Shown: positions 15,662-24,192 of the stretch, piece by piece
Layout of the letters: every line of letters begins with the position of its first letter
How positions within the stretch are numbered: the first letter of the stretch is position 1
From: Xanthobacteraceae bacterium
GTDB lineage: Bacteria; Pseudomonadota; Alphaproteobacteria; Rhizobiales; Xanthobacteraceae
NCBI GenBank assembly: GCA_028282095.1
Contig: JANQIP010000145.1
Location: 1 to 37,689, forward strand
Length of the DNA: 37,689 bases
Direction: 5' to 3'
Made by a program: the position numbers and the translations under genes
Notes under the pieces: generated by a model
Seen by the model: only the letters and a program-made list of their open reading frames with translations
Database searches by the model: none
Told to the model about the DNA's origin: nothing

Positions 15662-15982
15662 ATGGCGAACATCATGGGCCTGATGAAGCAGGCAGCCGAG
15701 CTCAAATCCAAGATGGAATCGATGCAGGCCGAGCTCGACCAGATCGAGGTCGAGGGTTCCGCCGGCGGCAATCTCGTGACCATCAAGATCAACGCCAAAG
15801 GCGAGATGAAGTCGGTCTTCATCGATCCTTCGCTGATGAAGGTGGACGAGAAGGAGGTTGTCGAAGATTTGATCGTCGCCGCCCATGCGGACGCGCGGCG
15901 CAAGGCCGAGACCTTGGTGCAGGAGAAGGTGCAGGCGCTCACCGGCGGGCTTCCCATTCCGCCCGGCATGAAGCTGTTCTGA
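15662..15982 (+). CDS. YbaB/EbfC family nucleoid-associated protein
   Basis: A 106-residue YbaB/EbfC protein, a small dimeric DNA-binding protein that coats DNA in other bacteria. It starts MANIMGLMKQAAELKSKMES, the usual N-terminal helix, has the central strand region VEGSAGGNLVTIKINAKGEM, and ends with LPIPPGMKLF, the family's typical tail. The ATG at 15662 is preceded by AGAGGATC. It sits 71 bp after dnaX and before recR, the order seen widely in bacteria, and is probably co-transcribed with dnaX. Confidence 0.95.
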   Translation: MANIMGLMKQAAELKSKMESMQAELDQIEVEGSAGGNLVTIKINAKGEMKSVFIDPSLMKVDEKEVVEDLIVAAHADARRKAETLVQEKVQALTGGLPIPPGMKLF

Positions 15983-15991
15983 ACCCGCGGC

Positions 15992-16462
15992 TTACGACGC
16001 CGGCGGCGCCTTTGGCGGTTTGAGCTTGAAGAATCCGACGAACAGAAGAACGGCGAAACCGATTGCCAGCGATGCAAACCGGAACCAGTCGTCGAGATGA
16101 AACCAATAGCTCCAATATCCCCAAACGACGGCGAAGATGCCGCCAAAGATCAGCCCCGTTCCGATCGCGGCGTTCGCAAGGTATGCGCCGATGAGAATGG
16201 CCAGCGCACCCAACGGGATCGCAACGAACGAGAGCACGCGCGAAAACTCCTTGGCGGCGCGGTTGTACGCTTCCCGGCGCGCCTGCTGCTGTTCTTCGTA
16301 TGCTTGGCGCTCCGCCTGCGGCGCGTCACGCGCCGGCTGGGTCGTAACCGGGAAAAAATCCCGCCGCTCGGGAGCAGGATGAAATGTGCTCACGCCATAG
16401 TAAATGAGTAACGGAAAAACGATGGCGATGCCGAATCCGACCGCAATTTGTCGAGCGAGCAT
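15992..16462 (-). CDS. Uncharacterised membrane protein
   Basis: A 156-residue membrane protein that I cannot assign to a named family. It has an N-terminal membrane segment (about 5-24), a hydrophilic region with Gln/Arg/Glu-rich predicted helix (EEQQQARREAYNRAAKEF), and three further hydrophobic segments before a short KLKPPKAPP tail. A start at 16462 is preferred because GGAGGGG is correctly spaced for it, while the alternative start four codons upstream lies on that site. It is encoded against the strand of dnaX, ybaB and recR, and its end nearly touches ybaB, so it interrupts an otherwise conserved gene order. Confidence 0.8.
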   Translation of the reverse strand: MLARQIAVGFGIAIVFPLLIYYGVSTFHPAPERRDFFPVTTQPARDAPQAERQAYEEQQQARREAYNRAAKEFSRVLSFVAIPLGALAILIGAYLANAAIGTGLIFGGIFAVVWGYWSYWFHLDDWFRFASLAIGFAVLLFVGFFKLKPPKAPPAS

Positions 16463-16519
16463 GTTCCCCTCCAATCAATTCAACCCAATGATTCCTTGCA
16501 ACCACTAGCTTGTCAGGAT

Positions 16520-16625
16520 TTGGAGCGCGGTTGCTTCAGGTTGAATCAAAAACGCTCTCTTTCTCTTTGTTTGGTCGCATGATCTTGTCCGAAAAGTCTG
16601 CCAACTTTTCGGGATCATGTTTTAG
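16520..16625 (+). repeat. Family R repeat upstream of recR
   Basis: Full copy: AGCGCGGTTGCTTCAGG arm, CTCTTTGTTTGGTCGCATGA linker, CCGAAAAG / CTTTTCGG hairpin. The flanks are TTGG (16520-16523) and TTAG (16622-16625), one mismatch. Confidence 0.88.
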
Positions 16626-16642
16626 CGGGCGAAGACAGAAAA

Positions 16643-17248
16643 ATGCCTACCGCTGTTGCTGGACCCGAGATCGAGCGCCTGATCCAGTTGCTGGCGCGCC
16701 TGCCTGGGCTCGGACCGCGCTCGGCGCGGCGCGCTGCGCTGCATCTCATCAAAAAGCGCGACCTTTTGATGGCACCGCTTGCAGCCGCGCTGCAAAGCGC
16801 GATGGAGAAGATCACGGTCTGCAGCATTTGCGGCAATCTCGACACGCAGAACCCGTGCACGGTGTGCAGCGATCCGCGGCGCGATGCGTCGATCATCGTC
16901 GTCGTCGCCGATGTCGCCGATCTCTGGGCGCTCGAACGGGCGCACGCGGTCGCGGCGCGCTATCATGTGCTCGGCGGCACGCTCTCGCCGCTCGACGGCG
17001 TCGGGCCGGAGGACCTTACGATCGAGGCGCTGGTCAGCCGCGCCCACGCCCCCGAGGTGAAGGAGATCATTCTCGCGCTCAACGCGACCGTCGACGGGCA
17101 GACCACCGCCCATTACGTCACCGATCTCCTTGCCGGCGCCGGCGTCAAGATCACCGGCCTTGCTCACGGCGTGCCGGTCGGCGGCGAACTCGATTATCTT
17201 GACGAAGGCACGCTCGCCGCGGCGATTCGCAGCCGCACGGCGTTCTGA
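16643..17248 (+). CDS. recR: Recombination protein RecR
   Basis: RecR works with RecF and RecO to load RecA at gaps and ends. The 201-residue length is standard. Visible are the helix-hairpin-helix [16 protein letters not shown] (about 20-35), the zinc finger with Cys60, Cys63, Cys72 and Cys75 ([16 protein letters not shown]), the Toprim domain beginning [16 protein letters not shown], and the ending with [19 protein letters not shown]. The ATG at 16643 follows a family R repeat. Its place after dnaX and ybaB is the usual one apart from the inserted membrane gene. Confidence 0.97.
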   Translation: MPTAVAGPEIERLIQLLARLPGLGPRSARRAALHLIKKRDLLMAPLAAALQSAMEKITVCSICGNLDTQNPCTVCSDPRRDASIIVVVADVADLWALERAHAVAARYHVLGGTLSPLDGVGPEDLTIEALVSRAHAPEVKEIILALNATVDGQTTAHYVTDLLAGAGVKITGLAHGVPVGGELDYLDEGTLAAAIRSRTAF

Positions 17249-17270
17249 CCTACCTCGCGGAGCACCGGCC

Positions 17271-18077
17271 ATGATACCGACACGGATAGGGATTGCAGGC
17301 CTCGGCGCCATCGGGCGGACGCTGGCGCGCGCGCTCGCCAAGGGCATGCCCGGCCTCGAACTCGGCAGTGTCGCCACCCGCGACCACATCAAAGCGCGCG
17401 CCTGGCTCGATCAGGAAGGCATCGCCTGTCCCCTCGTCAAAATCGAGGCGATGCCCTCGCATGCCGATCTTCTGGTCGAGTGCGCGCCGCCGGCTGCGCT
17501 GAACGATATCTGCCGACCGATGCTGTCGGCGCGTAAACGCGTGATGGTGCTGAGCGCCGGCGCGCTCCTTTCGCATCCCGACCTAATCGAACTTGCCAAG
17601 CACAAGGGCACGCAGATCATCGTCCCGACCGGCGCACTCATCGGGCTCGACGCGGTGACCGCGGCAGCACAGGGAACGATCCATTCGGTGCGCATGGTGA
17701 CGCGAAAGCCCCCGCAAGGATTTGCCGGCGCCCCTTACCTGATCGAGAACAATATCGCCGTCGAAGGGCTGACCGAGCCGACCTGCATTTTTTCCGGCAA
17801 TGCCCGCGCGGCGGCCTTGGCGTTTCCCGCCAATGTCAATGTGGTTGCCGCATTGTCGCTCGCCGGCATCGGTCCCGACCGGACCATGATCGAGATCTGG
17901 GCCGACCCAACCGTCACGCGCAACTGCCACTCGATCGAGGTCGATTCCGATTCGGCGTGTTTTTCGATGTCGATCGAGGGCATACCCTCGGAGAATCCGC
18001 GCACCGGCCGGATTACTGCGCTATCGGCGCTCGCCGCACTCGCCAAGCTGCATGCCCCGCTACGCGTCGGCACCTGA
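17271..18077 (+). CDS. nadX: L-aspartate dehydrogenase
   Basis: The 268-residue product matches the aspartate dehydrogenase family, which oxidises L-aspartate to iminoaspartate with NAD(P)+ and can replace NadB in NAD synthesis. It has an N-terminal Rossmann motif GIAGLGAIGRTLARAL (7-22), ECAPPAA after strand four, and the C-terminal catalytic region FPANVNVVAALSLAGIGPD with the conserved His220 in TRNCHSIEVDSD. The ATG at 17271 has GCGGAG upstream and lies 22 bp after recR, so it may be co-transcribed. No nadA or nadC is in view, so its part in NAD synthesis is inferred. Confidence 0.88.
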   Translation: MIPTRIGIAGLGAIGRTLARALAKGMPGLELGSVATRDHIKARAWLDQEGIACPLVKIEAMPSHADLLVECAPPAALNDICRPMLSARKRVMVLSAGALLSHPDLIELAKHKGTQIIVPTGALIGLDAVTAAAQGTIHSVRMVTRKPPQGFAGAPYLIENNIAVEGLTEPTCIFSGNARAAALAFPANVNVVAALSLAGIGPDRTMIEIWADPTVTRNCHSIEVDSDSACFSMSIEGIPSENPRTGRITALSALAALAKLHAPLRVGT

Positions 18078-18135
18078 TCGGTGCCATTGCACGCCGATTC
18101 AACAGACGTTATTCTGCGCAGATTGTTCATGGTCT

Positions 18136-18247
18136 GTAGGGTGGGTCAGGCGCGCAGCGCCGTAACCCACCAAAGCAGTCGGCCGACCATAGGAACAGCC
18201 TTGATGTTGACGGTGGGCCACGCGCCTTCGGCGCTAGCCCACCCTAC
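18136..18247. repeat. Paired GTGGG hairpin repeat between convergent genes
   Basis: The ends GTAGGGTGGG (18136-18145) and CCCACCCTAC (18238-18247) are perfect inverted repeats. Inside each end is a smaller hairpin, GGTGGGT...ACCCACC on the left and GGTGGGCCACGCGCC...GGCGC...GCCCACC on the right. It lies between the convergent nadX and amine oxidase genes. A short GC-rich piece (about 18289-18312, CCCC...GCGGGAACGAACGG) resembles the ACGAACGG-ended repeat found elsewhere in the window. Confidence 0.8.
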
Positions 18248-18319
18248 GCGCTTGTCTCATCGTGTTGGCTGCACCACAAGAAACAGGGCCCCACTTGCGC
18301 GGGAACGAACGGACCATGC

Positions 18320-19771
18320 CTAGTAATGCGGGCGCTGCCACCAGATCCGCGGCTGGGTTCGCCGCGTACGCCTAGGACGGCGTCGCGTCCGCCGCCGCCG
18401 CGAGCGCCGCGGCTTCGATGACGTCGCCCCGCCCGGCGTCGCGATGAGGCCGAGCCGGCGCATCGCCGCTTCCGCCGCGCGCTCGCCCGACTGCCAGGCG
18501 CCGCCGACCGTGCCCCACAGCGTTTCGTGCACTGCCTCGCCGGCGAACCAGACGCGACTGCGCCAAGGCGTCATCAGCGCTTTGCGCGCCGACTGCCCGC
18601 CCGGCGCGGCCGCCGAGAACGCGCCGAGAACGTACGGAACGTCGTTCCAGCGCGTGGCGTAAACCCGCTGCACCGACCGCCGCACGCCCGAACCATAGAG
18701 ATCGGCCAGCCAGTCGAGAACGAAAGCGACCATCTCCTGCTCGCCGTATTGAGCGAGCTCACGGCCGAATTTGCCGGCAATATCCACCACGCTGAGCTGC
18801 GTGCCGGAGATATTGGTGAGCATCGCGGCGGTACGGGCGCTGTCCGACTTCTCAAAGATGAGCTCGTCGGCCTGCGGTCCGAACGGAGCACCGGTCACCG
18901 CAAGGGCGACATGGTCATAGCTGCCGGGGCGGAGCTGATCGATCGCATCGACATATCGCTTTGGCAGGTTGGGATCGAAATTGATCTTGTTGGCCGCGAG
19001 AACGCCGGTCGAGGCGGTGACGATCACAGCCCTCCCGACGATCGTGCCGTTCGGCGTCTCGACCCTCACCCGGCCGCGGCGCCAGGTCTCAATACGGGTC
19101 GCCGGCGTCGACAGGCGGATCGGCAGCCCCTCCGCCAGTCGCGCGAGCAGCGTCCCGAAACCTTGCCGGCAGAACGCGCTGGTATCGCGTTCCTGTGACT
19201 TGGCGAAATCGACTGCGGAAACCTCGCTCAGATTCTTGGCGCAACTGAATGGGCCGAGCAAGAATTCGATGGTACTGCGCCAGTCGCCGAGATCGGCCGG
19301 CAGCGCCTCCGCGCACGAGATATCGGCCTTTCCTTGCGCGGCGTCGTCGATCGAGCGATTGGCGCGAACCAGCTCCGAAAGACAATCTTCAAGCTCGCCC
19401 TCGCGGGCATAGCGCCGGCCGACGCGGATCCTCTGGCCCGGCGGCGCTTCATAGACATCGAGCCCGGTCGCGCCGGCAAGCTTCGCCAGCGGATTGATCT
19501 CCGGCGAGTGAATCCAATGGGCACCCAGATCGAGCGGTACGCCGAACAGCCGCGTATCGGTAATACAGCGCCCGCCGATCCGATCCGCGGCCTCGATCAC
19601 GACAAAGCTGCGCTTGGCCGCGGCAACGCGGCGCGCGGCGGCGATGCCGGCGGCACCCGCTCCGACGATCACAATGTCGACCTCGTCCGAGCTTTTCGCT
19701 GACGCCCAGCGCGGGGCGGAGGCGAGCGCGGCAGCGCCGACAAGAAAGGAACGGCGGCTTATGAGCGGCAT
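18320..19771 (-). CDS. FAD-dependent amine oxidase, Tat-exported; probable 3' frameshift
   Basis: A flavin monoamine oxidase-family protein that would oxidise an amine and release H2O2 outside the cytoplasm. It has a twin-arginine leader ISRRSFLVGAAALASAP (4-20), the FAD-binding motif VDIVIVGAGAAGIAAARRV (31-49), ADRIGGRC, the LDLGAHWIH segment, and the C-terminal FAD motif VWFAGEAVHETLWGTVGGA. The substrate is unknown. The last ~30 residues are an odd Arg-rich tail (SRRRRTRRRPRRTRR). Dropping one base of the four-C run at 18427-18430 (plus strand) would give the natural-looking ending VIEAAALAAAADATPS with a stop at 18372, so a frameshift or sequencing error is likely. The start at 19771 puts the Tat signal at the N-terminus. 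Confidence 0.88.
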   Translation of the reverse strand: MPLISRRSFLVGAAALASAPRWASAKSSDEVDIVIVGAGAAGIAAARRVAAAKRSFVVIEAADRIGGRCITDTRLFGVPLDLGAHWIHSPEINPLAKLAGATGLDVYEAPPGQRIRVGRRYAREGELEDCLSELVRANRSIDDAAQGKADISCAEALPADLGDWRSTIEFLLGPFSCAKNLSEVSAVDFAKSQERDTSAFCRQGFGTLLARLAEGLPIRLSTPATRIETWRRGRVRVETPNGTIVGRAVIVTASTGVLAANKINFDPNLPKRYVDAIDQLRPGSYDHVALAVTGAPFGPQADELIFEKSDSARTAAMLTNISGTQLSVVDIAGKFGRELAQYGEQEMVAFVLDWLADLYGSGVRRSVQRVYATRWNDVPYVLGAFSAAAPGGQSARKALMTPWRSRVWFAGEAVHETLWGTVGGAWQSGERAAEAAMRRLGLIATPGGATSSKPRRSRRRRTRRRPRRTRRTQPRIWWQRPHY

Positions 19772-19955
19772 GATAGAAGCAGCGGTCCTCCTTGAGCGCG
19801 GTAACTTGCCCCAACGGCACTGTCGGCGCAAATCGCGCAGACCCGCTTCGCACAAACATCTGCGCGACCGGGCGTTCCGATAGACGCAATTCGCGCTCTT
19901 GCCGCCGCGGGCGCCCATCGATACCTCATTCGGCCGAGATCATCCGGGGTTACTG

Positions 19956-20666
19956 ATGCTGAAAGCCGCATTCAAAGCACTGTCGCAAATGGTGTCGCCG
20001 CCGTTCCGCGCGGTGCTGCTGAAATCGGTCGGGCTCGCAATCGTGTTCCTCGCGGTCTTCGCGATCGGCTTGTACGGACTCTTGGACTGGCTCGGCGACG
20101 AAGGCGTGACATGGATGGAAGGCGCGATCGGACCGGCCGCGCAGCGCCCGCTCGCCATACTGGCGTGGATCGCGGCGATTGCGATCGGCATCGGCCTGTT
20201 CGCCGGCGCGATTTTCCTCATGCCAGCGGTTACCTCGCTGGTCGCGGGGTTCTTCGCCGACGACATCGCCGCCGAAGTCGAACGCCTGTATTATCCCGAC
20301 GATCCACCGGGAATCCCGGTGCCGGTCGGCTATGCGACCATCGAAGCAATCAAGACCGCGCTGCTCGCGCTGGCGATCTATCTGTGCTGTCTGCCGTTCC
20401 TGCTGTTGGCCGGACTTGGCGCCGTCATCTTCTTTGTGGCCACCGCCTATCTCCTCGGCCGCGAGTACTTTCTGATCGCCGCCCTGCGGCTGCATCCGAT
20501 TCTCTCCGCCAAAGCGCTGTGGCGGGCGCATCGCTTGGAGATCTTCTACGCCGGGCTCCTGATCGCCGCCTTTGTCGTGATCCCGATCGTCAATCTCGCA
20601 ACGCCCCTATTCGCGACCGCCTTCATGGTGCATGTCCATAAACGCATCGCCAAAAGAGCCGTGTGA
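19956..20666 (+). CDS. EI24-domain (CysZ-like) membrane protein
   Basis: A 236-residue polytopic inner-membrane protein of the EI24/CysZ family. In E. coli CysZ takes up sulfate; most alphaproteobacterial EI24 proteins are uncharacterised, so no substrate is assigned. Long hydrophobic segments lie around residues 22-45, 65-100, 125-160 and 190-220. The stretch FLLGREYFLIAALR-like segment (YLLGREYFLIAALRLHP) before the last membrane region is typical of the family. The start at 19956 has GGGG seven bases upstream; a longer reading overlaps the divergent amine oxidase reading frame. It is divergent from the amine oxidase gene. Confidence 0.85.
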   Translation: MLKAAFKALSQMVSPPFRAVLLKSVGLAIVFLAVFAIGLYGLLDWLGDEGVTWMEGAIGPAAQRPLAILAWIAAIAIGIGLFAGAIFLMPAVTSLVAGFFADDIAAEVERLYYPDDPPGIPVPVGYATIEAIKTALLALAIYLCCLPFLLLAGLGAVIFFVATAYLLGREYFLIAALRLHPILSAKALWRAHRLEIFYAGLLIAAFVVIPIVNLATPLFATAFMVHVHKRIAKRAV

Positions 20667-20833
20667 CGCTGACACAACAACGCACATCCTCCTGAGACCT
20701 GCCGCCATCCAGCGATGCGCGCGACGATTGAACAAATCTCATTAACGGAAACGAGAGAGCGTCTTTGTAGGATCGAGTGCCGTCAAGGCTCAGGCGGGGG
20801 GATACTCGCGCGCCAGATGCGAAGAGGCGAAGG

Positions 20834-22609
20834 ATGCTGACCGCTGATCCGGCAAACGCGCGTTCCGTTACATCTGATCGAATCGATCAATCGCTCGGCC
20901 GGGTCCTTTCCGTGCGCGGATCCCAGGCCGGCATCGGGCTTCATCACTGCGATGAGGGCGGCGCCCGCGCCACGGTCGGACGTTTTCTCGGCATTCGCTG
21001 CGGGCCGGCCTATTTGATCGGCGTCGTCACCGAGGTCACGATCGAGACATCGTCGAGTGCGCGCGAGCAGGGGTTCGTTGCGACCGCCCATCTCGATCTT
21101 CTGGGCGAGATCAAGAATGATACCGCCGGGCAGGCACGTTTTTGCCGCGGCGTCACCGAATACCCGGTGATCGGCGACCCGGCGCATCTGATCGAAGGCA
21201 AGGACCTGCGAACCATCTACGAGATATCCGGCAGCAACACGATCGAGATCGGACAGTTGCAGCAGGATGAGACGATCGCCACCTGCGTTAATATCAACGA
21301 CATGCTGAGCAAGCATTTTGCCGTGCTCGGCTCCACCGGCGTCGGCAAGTCGAGCGGTGTTGCACTGATTCTACAGCAAATTCTTGCCGCCCGACCGGAC
21401 CTTCGCATTTTCCTCCTGGACGCGCATAACGAGTATGCCCGCTGCTTCGGCAAACGCGCGCAGGTGTTAAACCCCGGCAACCTGAAGTTGCCGTTCTGGC
21501 TGTTCAACTTCGAGGAGATCGTCGACGTCTTCTTCGGCGGCCGGCCGGGGATCGACGAAGAGGTGGAGATCCTCGCCGATGTCATTCCCGCTGCGCGGGC
21601 GAACTACCTTCAGTATCGCACCGGCAACGCCGAACGGCATGTTCTACGCCGACTTGACCCCCGTATGGCCGGCTTCACCGCCGATACGCCGGTGCCTTAT
21701 CGGCTCGCCGACCTGATTGCGCTGATCGACGAGCGCATGGGCAAGCTGGAGAACCGCTCATCGAGGCTAACCTATCACAAGCTCATTTCGCGCATCGAAA
21801 TGGTCGCCAACGATCCCCGCTACGCCTTCATGTTCGAGAATGCGAATGTGGGCGGCGACACCATGGCGGAGGTCATCAGCACGCTGTTCCGGCTGCCGCC
21901 AAACGGCCGGCCGATGACCATCATGCAGCTTGCCGGATTCCCCGTCGAGGTCGTCGATTCGCTCGTCTCGGTGCTTTGCCGCATGGCATTCGATTTCGGC
22001 CTATGGAGTGACGGCGCCGCTCCGCTCTTGTTCGTTTGCGAAGAAGCGCATCGCTATCTGTCCGCGGATCGCAAGGTCGGTTTCGGCCCGACACGTAAGG
22101 CACTGTCACGCATCGCCAAGGAAGGACGCAAATACGGGATTTTCCTCGGACTCATCACCCAGCGCCCGGCCGAGCTCGATCCCACCATCATCTCCCAATG
22201 CAGCACCTTGTTCGCCATGCGCATGGCGAACGAACGCGACCAGGCGCTGTTGCGATCGGCGGTGTCGGACGCGGCCGCCAATCTGCTCGCCTTCGTGCCC
22301 TCGCTCGGCACCCGCGAAGTGCTCGCGTTCGGCGAGGGCGTCGCCTTGCCGACCCGCATGCGATTCAAGGAGGTGCCGACCCATTCGCTGCCGAAGAGCG
22401 AAGCGGTCGGCCGCATGAACGTCAATCCGGTGCACGGGTTCGACCAGTCCTTCATTGCCTCCGTGCTTGATCGATGGCGCAACGCCACCAGCACCGGCTC
22501 AAAAGACGACGCCATGTTCGGTGCCGACGACTTCTCCTCGGCACCCCCGACCAGCCACGGGCTCGATCCCGACCGCTTCAAGATTCTGAAGAAGCCGCTG
22601 TCAGCATGA
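20834..22609 (+). CDS. HerA-like ATPase (DUF87)
   Basis: A 591-residue HerA/FtsK-superfamily ATPase. An N-terminal beta-barrel (HAS-barrel) region (about 20-140) contains GRVLSVRGSQAGIGL; the ATPase domain has Walker A GSTGVGKSS (166-174), FLLDAHNEY, and Walker B LLFVCEEAHRYL (about 397-408), followed by SRIAKEGRKYGIFLGLITQRP, the arginine-rich sensor part typical of HerA. HerA normally works with the nuclease NurA or with a defence effector, but no nuclease, Sir2 or DUF4297 gene lies beside it. GAAGAGGCGAAGG precedes the ATG at 20834. Its TGA stop lies within a family R repeat. Confidence 0.9.
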   Translation: MLTADPANARSVTSDRIDQSLGRVLSVRGSQAGIGLHHCDEGGARATVGRFLGIRCGPAYLIGVVTEVTIETSSSAREQGFVATAHLDLLGEIKNDTAGQARFCRGVTEYPVIGDPAHLIEGKDLRTIYEISGSNTIEIGQLQQDETIATCVNINDMLSKHFAVLGSTGVGKSSGVALILQQILAARPDLRIFLLDAHNEYARCFGKRAQVLNPGNLKLPFWLFNFEEIVDVFFGGRPGIDEEVEILADVIPAARANYLQYRTGNAERHVLRRLDPRMAGFTADTPVPYRLADLIALIDERMGKLENRSSRLTYHKLISRIEMVANDPRYAFMFENANVGGDTMAEVISTLFRLPPNGRPMTIMQLAGFPVEVVDSLVSVLCRMAFDFGLWSDGAAPLLFVCEEAHRYLSADRKVGFGPTRKALSRIAKEGRKYGIFLGLITQRPAELDPTIISQCSTLFAMRMANERDQALLRSAVSDAAANLLAFVPSLGTREVLAFGEGVALPTRMRFKEVPTHSLPKSEAVGRMNVNPVHGFDQSFIASVLDRWRNATSTGSKDDAMFGADDFSSAPPTSHGLDPDRFKILKKPLSA

Positions 22610-22702
22610 TTCCGAAAAGCTGGCAGACTTTTCGGAAGGGATCATGCGAAAGAACACGGAGCAATTAGCGCGCGACTGATTCAACCTGAAGCAATAGCGC
22701 TC
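22604..22702 (-). repeat. Family R repeat on the herA stop codon
   Basis: Full copy in reverse orientation: GCATGATTCCGAAAAG hairpin, then the linker and GATTCAACCTGAAGCAATAG arm ending GCGCTC. The TGA at 22607-22609 that ends the HerA-like gene is inside the first arm. Confidence 0.88.
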
Positions 22703-22757
22703 TTTCGCACTCTCCTGTGGGGCAGCCACCGCCGGGATGTGCCACCTCGTCAGTTGT

Positions 22758-24161
22758 TCACGGTGCTTTGGTTATCGGCGAGGGGCTCCACTTTCCGGTC
22801 AGAGCGTCGGACTTCGGCGCGTAGAGGCGCATGGTCAGGTTGAATGGCCCTTTCGGTGCCGGCAGCCAGTTCGCTTCTTTGTCGGTCCCCGGGTTCTTGT
22901 TCTGGATGTAGAGATCGAGCGAGCCGTCGTCGTTGTACTTGAACGGCATCCAGCTCGACACAGCGAAACGTTCGATCGAATTCGCCACCTGGAAACCTTG
23001 CGGGTCGTAAAGAGTGATCGACCAAAACGCCTCGACAGGCGGCAAATTGTCCTTGTCGAAGTGGATGATGTAATTATTGTTGCCGTCGAGAGGCTTGCCG
23101 TCCTTGTCGCCGAGACTGAGGGGATAGATGGAATCCTCAGGCACGTTGGCGCCGAGCCCCTGTTGCGCGATGATGGCACGCTTGAGATAGTAGTTGCCAT
23201 AGACGCCCATAGTGTCGGTATTCATCGACCAGTGGTTCACGACCCGCGCCAGCGTCGGCAGCTTCCATGCCATGAGCTTCTGCGCATCCTCGGGTGCGCT
23301 CGCGAGTCCCTTCTTAACTAACGCATCGACCTTCTCGATGTCGAAGCTCTTGCCGGGCTCTATGCCGATCCGCTTCATGCGCGCGATGATCGGCTGATCG
23401 GTGAAGTGCGGCTGGTGCAGCTTGAGCAACTCGGCCGCGTAGGCGAAGAACTGCCCCGCCGGCATCTTATCGACCTGTTCTTTCGGCGGCGTCTTCATGT
23501 CGACGGCCGGATCGATTCTCGTGGGCGCGGGCTTCCAGTCGTCGTTGCCGATCTGTGACAGCGGCATGAGCGTCAGGCCGGCCTGGATTTTGTGAACCGC
23601 TTCATAGTCCGTCGGCCCATCCGTCTTGATGCGGCCGATGATCCACACATAAGAGGTCGATGCCTTGATCTGCGTGATGCCGGCGGGAACCGTGCCGGTC
23701 CAGCCCGGCGGCGTCACAAGGAACGTCTGCGCTTCGGTTCCCGTTGTGCGCCATCCCGGCGAAGCGAACACGTCGGTCCACATATCAAGCATGGGAAGAA
23801 GGTAGTAGCGGCCGTCTGTACTCGGCACCGAAACGACGATGGGTTCTTCTGTGAGGTCGAGCCAGGCAGAAGAGTAGAGCGTGTCGAAGTTGGGCCGGAC
23901 CACCGTCTTCATCTCTGCAGTGGGATAAGCACCAACATTCACGAAGACATTCATCGGACCTTTGAACGCGTTCACAGCTTGAACATTTGTGAACTGGAGC
24001 CGCGTCAGGTCCATGGTGACGAGCGGATAGAAATAAAGATAGGCGTCGACGCCGATCGCGTGCGCCTCTTCTTGAGTGACTGCAGGCGCCTCGGCGCGGC
24101 CCGCAGAAAGCGAAAACGGGGAAAAGAGCAGCGCGAGGGTCAGGACAATGACATGTTTCAT
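22758..24161 (-). CDS. DUF1254/DUF1214 secreted protein
   Basis: A 467-residue exported protein with an N-terminal DUF1254 domain and a C-terminal DUF1214 domain. The function of this family is not established. It has a clear signal peptide (MKHVIVLTLALLFSPFSLSAGRAEA). The DUF1254 part begins AYLYFYPLVTMDLTR and includes VRPNFDTLYSSAWLDL; the DUF1214 part holds LPPVEAFWSITLYDPQGF, IERFAVSSW and the ending with LPAPKGPFNLTMRLYAP. The start at 24161 is set by the signal peptide, with AAGG upstream. It is 31 bp after dsbB on the same strand, so the two are probably co-transcribed. Confidence 0.92.
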   Translation of the reverse strand: MKHVIVLTLALLFSPFSLSAGRAEAPAVTQEEAHAIGVDAYLYFYPLVTMDLTRLQFTNVQAVNAFKGPMNVFVNVGAYPTAEMKTVVRPNFDTLYSSAWLDLTEEPIVVSVPSTDGRYYLLPMLDMWTDVFASPGWRTTGTEAQTFLVTPPGWTGTVPAGITQIKASTSYVWIIGRIKTDGPTDYEAVHKIQAGLTLMPLSQIGNDDWKPAPTRIDPAVDMKTPPKEQVDKMPAGQFFAYAAELLKLHQPHFTDQPIIARMKRIGIEPGKSFDIEKVDALVKKGLASAPEDAQKLMAWKLPTLARVVNHWSMNTDTMGVYGNYYLKRAIIAQQGLGANVPEDSIYPLSLGDKDGKPLDGNNNYIIHFDKDNLPPVEAFWSITLYDPQGFQVANSIERFAVSSWMPFKYNDDGSLDLYIQNKNPGTDKEANWLPAPKGPFNLTMRLYAPKSDALTGKWSPSPITKAP

Positions 24162-24192
24162 GACCCTTGAACGCCCGCTGCGGCGCTTGGTT

